The notes: generated from the sequence alone by a model not told the origin. A DNA stretch of 5,933 nucleotides from an uncultured Collinsella sp. (GCA_900545995.1 URBM01000116.1:1-5933), one strand, 5' to 3'; shown: positions 1 to 5,749, numbered from the stretch's first letter. Translations and numbers: made by a program.

Positions 1-28
1 GGCAGCGTCAGATGTGTATAAGAGACAG
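1..28 (+). other. Residual Nextera (Tn5) sequencing adapter, not genomic DNA
   Basis: Bases 10-28 read AGATGTGTATAAGAGACAG, the 19-bp Tn5 mosaic end used in Illumina Nextera tagmentation, and bases 1-9 (GGCAGCGTC) are the part of the read-1 adapter that precedes it. Together they match the last 28 of the 33 adapter bases. Genomic sequence therefore starts at about base 29. The adapter puts a TAA (19-21) in the frame of the first gene, so that gene's missing 5' end is an artefact, not a real truncation. The match is seen directly; the adapter's identity is established knowledge. Confidence 0.97.
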
Positions 29-330
29 GCGCGATCTCGCTGGTTGAGGGCTTGGTGCACGACTACTCGCTGCTCGACGGCCTTGCCCATCGCGTGACGA
101 CGGAGCTGCCCGAGCGCACCGGTAACCTGGGTCACCTGACATGGAAGAACCCCTTTACCGACGAGGTCTCGAACGAGAGCTTCCCCGAGGTCTTTGACCG
201 CGCGTTGGTCGATTACGAGTGCACGGTCGCCCGCTTTATCGAGACCGGTGACATGGATGCCGTGACCAGTCACGTCAACTACAGCGGTCGCGTGCTCAAT
301 GCCGATGAGGAGTTCGACCGCGAGGAATAG
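29..330 (+). CDS. C-terminal fragment of an unidentified protein
   Basis: An open frame runs from the first genomic base to a TAG at 328-330, giving about 100 residues. The frame is open upstream of the TTG at 52 (codons for AISLVEGL precede it), so 52 is not a convincing start; the real start lies beyond the contig edge. G/C-ending codons match the neighbouring genes, which supports real coding. The visible part is soluble and acidic, with no membrane segment or signal peptide. It contains a stretch HLTWKNPFTDE and an acidic, charged C-terminus ending DEEFDREE. I do not recognise the family. The C-terminus somewhat resembles the helical ends of sugar-metabolising oxidoreductases, but that is too weak to name it. 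No terminator is visible between its stop and the next gene. Confidence 0.75.
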
Positions 331-378
331 GGTCCGTGCGTGCCCCTTTGCCGAATCCTTACCGGCGGTTCTGGACAA

Positions 379-397
379 TTGGGGTACGATGAACTAA
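379..397 (+). promoter_or_regulatory. Putative promoter -10 region for the transporter gene
   Basis: GGGTACGAT at 382-390 contains a -10-like hexamer TACGAT (385-390), which would start transcription near 397 and leave a 35-nt leader before the ATG at 432. The same GGGTAYGATGRA pattern recurs at 1781-1792 before the glycosyltransferase gene. No good -35 hexamer sits 16-18 bp upstream (362-367 is CCGGCG); TTACCG at 359-364 is 20 bp away. The call rests on the -10 and its recurrence only. Confidence 0.4.
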
Positions 398-431
398 CTG
401 CATATCGGGCAAATACGAAGGGTCCCTGTCC

Positions 432-1691
432 ATGAAATACACCAAGCTCGAGCGTAACTGGGTTATGTACGATGTGGGCAATTCGGCCCTCGTGCTGCTC
501 AATACCTCGGTGGTGCCCATTTACTTTAACGCCATCAATACCGGCGCTTCCTCGGCCGACCTGGTGGTCGCCTGGGGCAATGCGCAGACGATCGCCTCGC
601 TGGTCATCGCCATGCTCATGCCCATTCTGGGCGCGCTTGCCGACTACGCCGGCAACAAGATCAAGTTCTTCTTGGGCTTCTTCCTCACGGGCCTGGTGCT
701 TTGCCTGGCGCAGGCTATCCCAATGTCCGCCATGGCATTTTTGACCGTGTACGTGCTGTGCACCATCGGCCTTAACTCTTCTATGACGTTCTACGACGCC
801 ATGCTGCCCGACATTACCACCGACGAGCGCATGGACGCCGTGTCCAGCTCGGGCTATGCCTGGGGCTATATCGGTTCCACCGTGCCGTTCGTCATCTGCC
901 TGGCGCTCATCATGGGTGGCCCCGCTCTTGGCGTCCCTACCATGCTGGCAACGCGTCTGTCGTTTATCATCACTGGTGCCTGGTGGCTCATCTTTACCCT
1001 GCCGCTCATTCGCACCTATAAGCAGAAGTACGGTCGCGAGCGTGGTCCCGAGGACACCATCGGCCACATCGTGGGCGGCGTGTTCTCCGAGGTCGGACAC
1101 ACCATGCGCGAGATTGCCCACAACAAGACCGTGCTGGTCTACATGATCGCGTTCTTCTTCTACATCGACGGTGTGCACACGGTCATTTCCATGGCAACCA
1201 GCTATGGATCGGCTTTGGGCATCGACTCGACCCAACTGGTGCTGGCTCTGCTCGTTACGCAGTTTGTGGCCTTTCCGTCCGCCATCATCTACGGCAAGCT
1301 TGCCGGTCGCGTGGGCACACTCAATATGATCTTGGTGGCCGTCGCCGCCTATATGGGCATCGTGCTCTTTGCCGCGTTCTTCCTCAAGACCGCCTTTGAA
1401 TTCTGGGTGCTTGCCATTATGGTCGGCCTGTTCCAGGGCGGTGTGCAGGCGCTCAGCCGTAGCTACTTCGGCCGCATTATTCCCAAGGAAAAGTCCAACG
1501 AGTACTACGGCTTCTTTGATATCTTTGGCCGCTATGCAAGCGTTATGGGCACCTTCCTGGTGTCGGTCGTCACCTCGCTGACCGGCAACCCGTCGCTGGG
1601 CGTCCTTTCCATTGGCGTGCTGCTGATCGTTGGCTTTATGCTGCTGGTCCGCCTGTCCCGCATGACTCGGGCGGCAGAGCATGCCGCATAG
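432..1691 (+). CDS. UMF1/Atg22-like major facilitator superfamily transporter
   Basis: A 419-residue integral membrane protein with about 12 hydrophobic segments (approximately residues 11-33, 52-72, 79-95, 99-119, 142-161, 173-193, 233-252, 268-288, 297-317, 323-343, 365-383, 388-406), split by a charged cytoplasmic loop at 194-230. Features typical of the UMF1 (Atg22-like) branch are visible: the N-terminal ERNWVMYDVGNSA with PIYFN (7-32), YDAMLPDIT followed by DxVSSSGYAWGYIGS (121-149), and QALSRSYFGRIIP (339-351). Length is normal for the family. In yeast Atg22 exports amino acids from the vacuole; the substrate of bacterial homologues is generally unknown, so none is assigned. The ATG at 432 is preceded by GAAGGG (417-422) at a 9-nt spacing. 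It appears to be transcribed alone, from a promoter near 385-390. No terminator lies directly after the stop; the first candidate hairpin is at 1807-1841. Confidence 0.92.
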   Translation: MKYTKLERNWVMYDVGNSALVLLNTSVVPIYFNAINTGASSADLVVAWGNAQTIASLVIAMLMPILGALADYAGNKIKFFLGFFLTGLVLCLAQAIPMSAMAFLTVYVLCTIGLNSSMTFYDAMLPDITTDERMDAVSSSGYAWGYIGSTVPFVICLALIMGGPALGVPTMLATRLSFIITGAWWLIFTLPLIRTYKQKYGRERGPEDTIGHIVGGVFSEVGHTMREIAHNKTVLVYMIAFFFYIDGVHTVISMATSYGSALGIDSTQLVLALLVTQFVAFPSAIIYGKLAGRVGTLNMILVAVAAYMGIVLFAAFFLKTAFEFWVLAIMVGLFQGGVQALSRSYFGRIIPKEKSNEYYGFFDIFGRYASVMGTFLVSVVTSLTGNPSLGVLSIGVLLIVGFMLLVRLSRMTRAAEHAA

Positions 1692-1747
1692 GAGCGAGCG
1701 GCTATTGTGCCTGTCCACGGTACTCTTTTGGGGTTATCCGCAATAAA

Positions 1748-1768
1748 CATTGCGACTTGCGAGCAATG
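1748..1768 (+). repeat. Inverted repeat in the upstream region of the glycosyltransferase gene
   Basis: CATTGC (1748-1753) and GCAATG (1763-1768) are perfect 6-bp inverted repeats around a 9-nt spacer. Overlapping them are two tandem TTGCGA copies (1750-1755 and 1757-1762), 7 bp apart. The block ends 15 bp before the -10-like TATGAT, about where a -35 element or operator would sit. A regulator-binding role is an inference; the repeat is short enough to be chance. Confidence 0.35.
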
Positions 1769-1780
1769 ATTTGCCCAAGT

Positions 1781-1796
1781 GGGTATGATGGAATCA
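1781..1796 (+). promoter_or_regulatory. Putative promoter -10 region for the glycosyltransferase operon
   Basis: TATGAT at 1784-1789 differs from the TATAAT consensus at one position and lies in GGGTATGATGGA, nearly the same context as the box at 382-393 before the transporter gene. Transcription would start near 1796. The best -35 candidate, TTGCGA at 1757-1762, is 21 bp away, which is longer than usual for housekeeping promoters; the hexamer at the normal distance is poor. Confidence 0.5.
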
Positions 1797-1806
1797 GCTA
1801 GGTCGC

Positions 1807-1841
1807 GGGGCGTCGCCTGTGTTTGGCGGCGTCCCGTTTTT
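1807..1841 (+). terminator. Terminator-like hairpin just before the glycosyltransferase gene (transporter terminator or leader attenuator)
   Basis: GGGGCGTCGCC (1807-1817) pairs with GGCGGCGTCCC (1825-1835): 11 base pairs, two of them G-U wobbles, with a 7-nt loop, then G and five T (1837-1841). This has the form of a Rho-independent terminator. It is 115 nt after the transporter stop and could terminate that transcript. It also lies downstream of the putative -10 at 1784-1789 and 21 nt before the glycosyltransferase ATG, so it could attenuate the operon instead, or do both jobs. Confidence 0.65.
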
Positions 1842-1862
1842 GTGTTGCAGGGAGGGTAAGGC

Positions 1863-3050
1863 ATGAACGCCACGGTCGTGATTCCAACGTATTGGGCGGG
1901 CGATGACGCTCGCGCAAACGCCCCTGGCACCTATGACCATTCGACACGACTCAACGCCGACAATCCCGAACTCGACCGCTGCCTGGCCTCGCTTGAGCAG
2001 GTGCGCGACATCCCGCGCATCATCCTTTTGGTGGTCTGTCCCGTTTCTGCCACAGCCGATGTGTCGCTGCGCGTGCACGAGATTGTCGACGCGCATCCCA
2101 CGCTCAAGGTCACCGTTGTCACCAACACCCAGGCCTCGCGCATCGCAGATCGGGTTGCTCGGATCGCGCCCAAGGGTTCGGGCGAGTGCGTGAGCCTGCG
2201 AGGCTACGGTGCCATCCGCAACATGGGGCTGGCCTGTGCCGCTGTGCTGGGGCATGACGCGGTTATCTTTTTGGATGACGATGAGACTGTCATCGATGCC
2301 GATTTTATGAAGCGCGCGACCTACGCGCTGGGTCAGCAGACGCGTCAGGGCCTGCCGATCTTGGTCAAGAGCGGCTATTTCTACGATCGCGACGGCTCGC
2401 CGTTGGCTCCCACGGACAAGGCGGGCATCTGCCATCGTTGGTGGACCAAGCGCATCGAGTTCAACCGTTGGATGAAAAAGGCGCTCTCGGGCACCCGCAT
2501 CTCGCGCTCCAACTACGTGTGCGGCGGTCTGATGGCCCTGCACGCCCGCGCCTTTACGCGTGTGGCCTTTGACCCGTTTATCACCCGCGGCGAGGACTTG
2601 GATTACCTCTTTAACATGCGCATGTTTGGCTACGACGTGTGGTTCGATAACGAGTGGACCGTGCGCCATCTGCCTCCGGAGTCCGAAAAGCGCTCACCGC
2701 GCTTTATGCAGGATGTATACCGTTGGTACTACGAACGGGCCAAGTTGACATTCGCTGCGCATCAAAAGGAGCTCATTCCCGTTACGGCGGCATCGCTCAT
2801 GCCCTACCCGGGCCCGTGGATTTCGCGCGAGCTCGACGACCGCGTGCGCAAGACCGCTATGGTCCGCAGCGTGTTTACTCGCGAGCATGAGGGCTACCTG
2901 CGCATCTGGCGCCATGGTATCGACGAGGCAAAGGCCTATGCACGCCAAAACGCTGCAAGCTACCTGCGTTTCCAGAGCTTTTGGCCCAAGATCATGGACG
3001 GGCTTTGGCGTGACGCACAACTGATCAGTATCCTGGAGGGGGCCGAATGA
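1863..3050 (+). CDS. Family 2 (GT-A fold) glycosyltransferase
   Basis: A 395-residue protein with GT-A glycosyltransferase features: an N-terminal VVIPTYWAG strand and nucleotide-binding loop (5-13), RNMGL (119-123), the metal and sugar-nucleotide binding acidic motif FLDDDE (136-141, D138-D140), and RGEDLDYLFN (242-251), whose E/D pair is where the catalytic base lies in such enzymes, followed by VRHL (267-270). No transmembrane segment or signal peptide is visible, so it likely acts in the cytosol on a membrane-bound or soluble acceptor. The C-terminal 110 residues are rich in aromatic and basic residues and may bind the acceptor or the membrane surface. Donor and acceptor cannot be read. 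The ATG at 1863 has a strong GGAGGG (1851-1856) at a 6-nt spacing. Its stop overlaps the kinase start, which suggests co-translation with a two-component system and hints at a regulated envelope glycan. Confidence 0.88.
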   Translation: MNATVVIPTYWAGDDARANAPGTYDHSTRLNADNPELDRCLASLEQVRDIPRIILLVVCPVSATADVSLRVHEIVDAHPTLKVTVVTNTQASRIADRVARIAPKGSGECVSLRGYGAIRNMGLACAAVLGHDAVIFLDDDETVIDADFMKRATYALGQQTRQGLPILVKSGYFYDRDGSPLAPTDKAGICHRWWTKRIEFNRWMKKALSGTRISRSNYVCGGLMALHARAFTRVAFDPFITRGEDLDYLFNMRMFGYDVWFDNEWTVRHLPPESEKRSPRFMQDVYRWYYERAKLTFAAHQKELIPVTAASLMPYPGPWISRELDDRVRKTAMVRSVFTREHEGYLRIWRHGIDEAKAYARQNAASYLRFQSFWPKIMDGLWRDAQLISILEGAE

Positions 3051-4390
3051 TCGACCGCCGCGCCCAGCGCGATAGTTCATTATCAATCTTTCGCATCATT
3101 GCCGTTGCCTGCGCCATTTGCGTGCTGGTGTACTTTATTTTTGCCCTGGTGACCGGTATCGAGCCGATCGCCACGGTGATTGCCTGCGCGCTGCTGTGCA
3201 TCTTTCTGTGCATCTTTATCTTTTTGACGCTCAATCCCGATTCGGTGCGCTCCCAGTACACCGAGGAGACGCTCTCGGTGGCCTCGGCCATGCTCGAGGA
3301 CATTAAGGGCGGTCTGACGCAGGAGTCGGCGCGTTTGGTGTGCCGGCGCATTTTGCCCGAGACGCGCGCCATGACGGTGGCCATCACCGACGAGGACAAC
3401 GTGCTTGCCTGCGCGGGCGAGTTTGAGGAAAAACTGCTGCCCGATACTCCCATCCACACGCTTGCCACACGCTACGTTATCGAACATGGCATCGTGCAGT
3501 CGTTCAACCGTATGGTGGATGTCGTGGGCTCGGACGGCTCGCACAACCAAGTCCCCGCCGGCATTATCGCCCCCATCAAGGTGGGCGATCGTACCGTCGG
3601 CACGCTCAAGTTCTACTACAAGACCCCGCGCGCCGTCGACCGTACCCAGTACGCGCTTGCCTCGGGCTTTGCCGAGATCTTGTCCACGCAGCTCGCCATC
3701 CACGAGCTCGAGGTGCAAAAGGAACTCACGGCGCGCGCCGAGGTGCGTGCGCTGCAGGCGCAGATTAACCCGCACTTCCTGTTCAACACGCTGAACACCA
3801 TTGCATCGTTTACGCGCACCGACCCGCTGCGGGCCCGCGAACTGCTTCGTGAGTTCTCATCGTTCTATCGTGCCACGCTCGACAACTCGGGATCGCTTAT
3901 TCCGGTCTCGCGCGAGGTTGCACAGACCAGGCGCTACCTTACCTTTGAGAAGGCCCGCTTTGGCGAGGACCGCGTGCTTGCGACGTTCGATGTGTCCGAG
4001 GACGTGGAAGATACGCTGGTGCCGGCGTTCGTGATCCAGCCGATTGTCGAGAACGCCGTACGTCATGGTATGGGCGATGACGACGCCCTGAGGATCGACG
4101 TGACCGTTCACCAAGACGGCGAGGATGCAATCTTGATTGCCGTGGCCGATAATGGCGTGGGCATGGATGAGGGTACCGCCGCCAGACTGTTTGACGAGCG
4201 TTCTGCCCGTCCCGACGCCAGCTCTCCCCAGGGTGGCGGCGCCGGTGTGGCCATGCACAATATTTCGGAGCGCATCCATCGCTTTTATGGGCCGCACTCC
4301 TATACGCGTGTCGAATCGGCGCCGGGCAAGGGCACCAAAGTGCTCCTTCATCTTGATTTGTCAGAGAGCATCTTCGACATTCAAGAGTAA
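3047..4390 (+). CDS. LytS/YehU-type sensor histidine kinase
   Basis: A 447-residue kinase. Two hydrophobic segments (about 14-36 and 40-62) are joined by a very short loop, so almost nothing is exposed outside the cell. A GAF-like region (about 75-215) follows, then the His_kinase domain with QAQINPHFLFNTLN (237-250, phospho-acceptor H243), and a GHKL ATPase domain with N-box QPIVENAVRHG (331-341, N336), G1 box DNGVGM (368-373) and a glycine-rich lid GGGAGVAMHN (396-405). All catalytic residues needed for autophosphorylation appear present. LytS and YehU relatives usually carry a larger multi-helix 5TM module; here it is reduced to two helices, so the signal is likely intramembrane or a cytosolic ligand of the GAF region. 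The ATG overlaps the preceding stop (ATGA), with GGAGGGGG at 3035-3042 inside the upstream gene. Its partner is the regulator at 4463-5179. Confidence 0.93.
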   Translation: MIDRRAQRDSSLSIFRIIAVACAICVLVYFIFALVTGIEPIATVIACALLCIFLCIFIFLTLNPDSVRSQYTEETLSVASAMLEDIKGGLTQESARLVCRRILPETRAMTVAITDEDNVLACAGEFEEKLLPDTPIHTLATRYVIEHGIVQSFNRMVDVVGSDGSHNQVPAGIIAPIKVGDRTVGTLKFYYKTPRAVDRTQYALASGFAEILSTQLAIHELEVQKELTARAEVRALQAQINPHFLFNTLNTIASFTRTDPLRARELLREFSSFYRATLDNSGSLIPVSREVAQTRRYLTFEKARFGEDRVLATFDVSEDVEDTLVPAFVIQPIVENAVRHGMGDDDALRIDVTVHQDGEDAILIAVADNGVGMDEGTAARLFDERSARPDASSPQGGGAGVAMHNISERIHRFYGPHSYTRVESAPGKGTKVLLHLDLSESIFDIQE

Positions 4391-4399
4391 AATAAAAGG

Positions 4400-4437
4400 C
4401 TACGGGCTCAACGTCATGCGACGGATGCCCGGCGTAG
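4400..4437 (+). promoter_or_regulatory. Foldable intercistronic segment between kinase and regulator genes
   Basis: CTACGGGC (4400-4407) can pair with GCCC (4427-4430) and GTAG (4434-4437), leaving a 3-nt bulge, and the loop holds a second hairpin CGTC-ATGC-GACG (4412-4423). No T-run follows, so it is not a standard terminator. It ends 9 nt before the GAAAGG that serves the regulator gene. A TAAAAT at 4388-4393, just upstream, resembles a -10 box but lacks a well-spaced -35. The structure may tune regulator expression relative to the kinase or protect the mRNA; this is inferred from sequence alone. Confidence 0.3.
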
Positions 4438-4446
4438 TTAGTTGAC

Positions 4447-4452
4447 GAAAGG
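4447..4452 (+). promoter_or_regulatory. Ribosome binding site that fixes the response regulator start
   Basis: GAAAGG lies 10 nt before the ATG at 4463. The in-frame TTG at 4442 sits upstream of this site and would add seven residues (MTKGFIP) ahead of the receiver domain, so the ATG is the better start. Confidence 0.65.
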
Positions 4453-4462
4453 TTTTATCCCT

Positions 4463-5179
4463 ATGCTGCGTGCGATGATTGTGGATGATGAGGCGCCGGC
4501 TCGCTCGGAGCTTCGCTTCCTGCTCGAGCAAACGGGCAAGATCGGCACGATCACGGAGGCGTCGAGCGTCCGCTCCGCCATCGAGATGCTTATGGAAAGT
4601 CGCGTGGATGTCGTGTTTCTCGATATCTCGATGCCCGGTGCCTCGGGCCTGCAACTTGCCGAGGCGCTGCATAAGCTCAAAAATCCGCCGGCGATCGTGT
4701 TTGTGACTGCGTATAGTGACCATGCGGTCGAGGCATTCGACGTGGATGCCGTCGATTATCTGATGAAGCCGGTCGAGGAAGCTCGCTTGGATCGCGCGAT
4801 CGAGAAGGTCATGCAACGCACCAAGCCGGTTACGGACAGCAAGGTGACCATCGAGCGTATCCCGGTGGAAAAGGGCGGCCGCAAGGTGCTCATTCCCGTG
4901 GACGACATTCGCTTTATCATGGCCAAGGACGATTACTCCTGCATCTATACCGTCGATGATCGCTTTTTGTCGACGACCTCGCTGGCGCAGTTTGAGGCCA
5001 AACTCTGCGACTTTGGCTTCTTCCGTGTTCACCGCCGCTATATCGTCAACTTGGCGTGCGTCACGGATGTGGAGACGGTGCCCTCGGGCGCCATCCAGCT
5101 GGGCATTACGGGCGTCGACGAACGCGTGCCGGTTTCGCGCCGCCGCGTCGTGCCGCTCAGGAAGGCTCTGAGTCTCTAG
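4463..5179 (+). CDS. LytTR-family response regulator
   Basis: A 238-residue transcriptional regulator, normal length for the LytR/AlgR class. The receiver domain (about 3-120) has the acidic pair D8-D9, the phospho-acceptor D54 in VVFLDISMPG (50-59), T82 in VFVTAYS and K102 in LMKPVEEA. The LytTR DNA-binding domain (about 128-236) ends with the typical FFRVHRRYIVNL (186-197) and VPVSRRRVVPLRKAL (222-236). By family it should bind paired direct repeats upstream of target promoters after phosphorylation by the adjacent LytS-type kinase. I could not identify convincing LytTR-type direct repeats in the gaps of this window, so autoregulation is unproven. The gene is 72 nt downstream of the kinase, a wider gap than the overlap between glycosyltransferase and kinase. 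A terminator follows its stop directly. Confidence 0.94.
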   Translation: MLRAMIVDDEAPARSELRFLLEQTGKIGTITEASSVRSAIEMLMESRVDVVFLDISMPGASGLQLAEALHKLKNPPAIVFVTAYSDHAVEAFDVDAVDYLMKPVEEARLDRAIEKVMQRTKPVTDSKVTIERIPVEKGGRKVLIPVDDIRFIMAKDDYSCIYTVDDRFLSTTSLAQFEAKLCDFGFFRVHRRYIVNLACVTDVETVPSGAIQLGITGVDERVPVSRRRVVPLRKALSL

Positions 5180-5185
5180 CACACT

Positions 5186-5235
5186 GGCCCCGCAGCCCTG
5201 TAGACCCATCGTCTGCGGAGCCGTGGGGCCTTTTT
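5186..5235 (+). terminator. Rho-independent terminator of the glycosyltransferase-kinase-regulator unit
   Basis: GGCCCCGC (5186-5193) pairs with GTGGGGCC (5223-5230), eight base pairs with one G-U wobble, directly followed by five T (5231-5235). The 29-nt interior can fold differently: CCGCAG (5190-5195) is also complementary to CTGCGG (5213-5218), so the stem may rearrange. It begins 6 nt after the regulator stop. The long interior is unusual, but the GC-rich closing stem and T-run support termination. Confidence 0.75.
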
Positions 5236-5262
5236 GTATGTATCTGCCGAATCGTTTTTTGC

Positions 5263-5268
5263 GGAAGG
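5263..5268 (+). promoter_or_regulatory. Ribosome binding site that fixes the phosphoesterase start
   Basis: GGAAGG is 6 nt before the ATG at 5275. The frame is open back to 5056 inside the regulator gene, but that extension runs through the terminator and matches nothing in the family, so 5275 is the start. I see no convincing promoter in the 39 nt between the upstream terminator's T-run and the ATG; one may overlap the terminator. Confidence 0.75.
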
Positions 5269-5274
5269 GATCCC

Positions 5275-5742
5275 ATGAACAGTGCAAGCGCCAAGCGTAT
5301 CGACATCATCTCGGACACCCACGGCTATCTTTCGCCTGCGCTCCTGGATGAGCTTGAGGGCGCAGACCTGATTATCCACGCCGGCGACCTCACGTCAGAG
5401 ATGGACTACGAGCACCTATGCACCATCGCCCCCGTGCGGGCCGTACTGGGCAACAACGATTACTACCGCGACTACGGCCCCGATGTAGACCGTCTTGCGC
5501 TCTTTACCTACGAAGGCCTTAAATTCGCCGTAGCCCACTACCGCGAAGACCTTCCGGTGGGATCCGTAGACGTAGCCATCAACGGCCACACCCACGTAAC
5601 CAAAGAAGCCCAAGTGGGCCGTTGCTTAGTCCTCAACCCGGGCAGCGCCAGCTACCCCAGAGGCACCCGAGGCCCCACCATGGCCAGAATGCTAGTAAAA
5701 GACGGCAAGATCCTAAGCACTAAGTTTATTGACCTAGAGTAA
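5275..5742 (+). CDS. YfcE/MJ0936-type metallophosphoesterase
   Basis: A 155-residue single-domain calcineurin-like phosphoesterase of the YfcE/MJ0936 type, slightly short but complete. The metal-binding motifs appear in order: SDTHG (13-17, D14, H16), HAGD (35-38, D38), GNND (59-62, N60), H88 in VAHYRED, and NGHTHV (103-108, H105, H107), followed by NPGS (121-124). All expected dinuclear-metal ligands are therefore present. The usual THGH-like motif is changed to AHYR, keeping only the first histidine. Relatives hydrolyse phosphodiester model substrates with divalent metals in the cytosol; the physiological substrate is generally unclear. No membrane segment or signal is seen. The 3' half uses many A-ending codons (seven of eleven valines are GTA, plus several CTA, AGA and CGA), unlike the neighbouring regulator gene. 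Terminators flank it on both sides, so it is probably transcribed on its own. Confidence 0.93.
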   Translation: MNSASAKRIDIISDTHGYLSPALLDELEGADLIIHAGDLTSEMDYEHLCTIAPVRAVLGNNDYYRDYGPDVDRLALFTYEGLKFAVAHYREDLPVGSVDVAINGHTHVTKEAQVGRCLVLNPGSASYPRGTRGPTMARMLVKDGKILSTKFIDLE

Positions 5743-5749
5743 TCACAAC

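Noticed and set aside
52..54. TTG as start codon of the first gene
   Set aside because: The frame stays open to the adapter junction, no ribosome site precedes the TTG, and the 5' end is cut by adapter sequence.
331..431. Terminator after the first gene
   Set aside because: No stem followed by a T-run could be found in this gap; only short, weak complementarities such as CCG/CGG are present.
279..1718. 479-codon open frame on the minus strand opposite the transporter gene
   Set aside because: It is the antisense of a clear 12-TM transporter. Its product is low-complexity in H, R, Q and G, as expected from reverse-reading GC-rich codons, and it matches no family.
1794..2669. 291-codon minus-strand frame opposite the glycosyltransferase
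   Set aside because: The + strand carries intact GT-A motifs in a strong ribosome-site context; the minus frame is a composition shadow.
3083..3775. 230-codon minus-strand frame opposite the kinase
   Set aside because: Antisense of the helices and GAF region of a well-supported kinase, with the typical H/R/G-rich shadow composition.
4442..4447. TTGACG as a -35 box, or TTG at 4442 as the regulator start
   Set aside because: No -10-like hexamer occurs 16-18 bp downstream. As a start codon it lies before the GAAAGG site and adds residues that do not belong to the receiver domain.
5056..5274. N-terminal extension of the phosphoesterase back into the regulator gene
   Set aside because: The extension runs through the regulator's coding sequence and the terminator in another frame. 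The ATG at 5275 has a good ribosome site and gives the family's normal N-terminus.
4400..5287. 295-codon minus-strand frame opposite the response regulator
   Set aside because: It runs antisense through the receiver and LytTR domains and through a terminator, and shows no recognisable motif.
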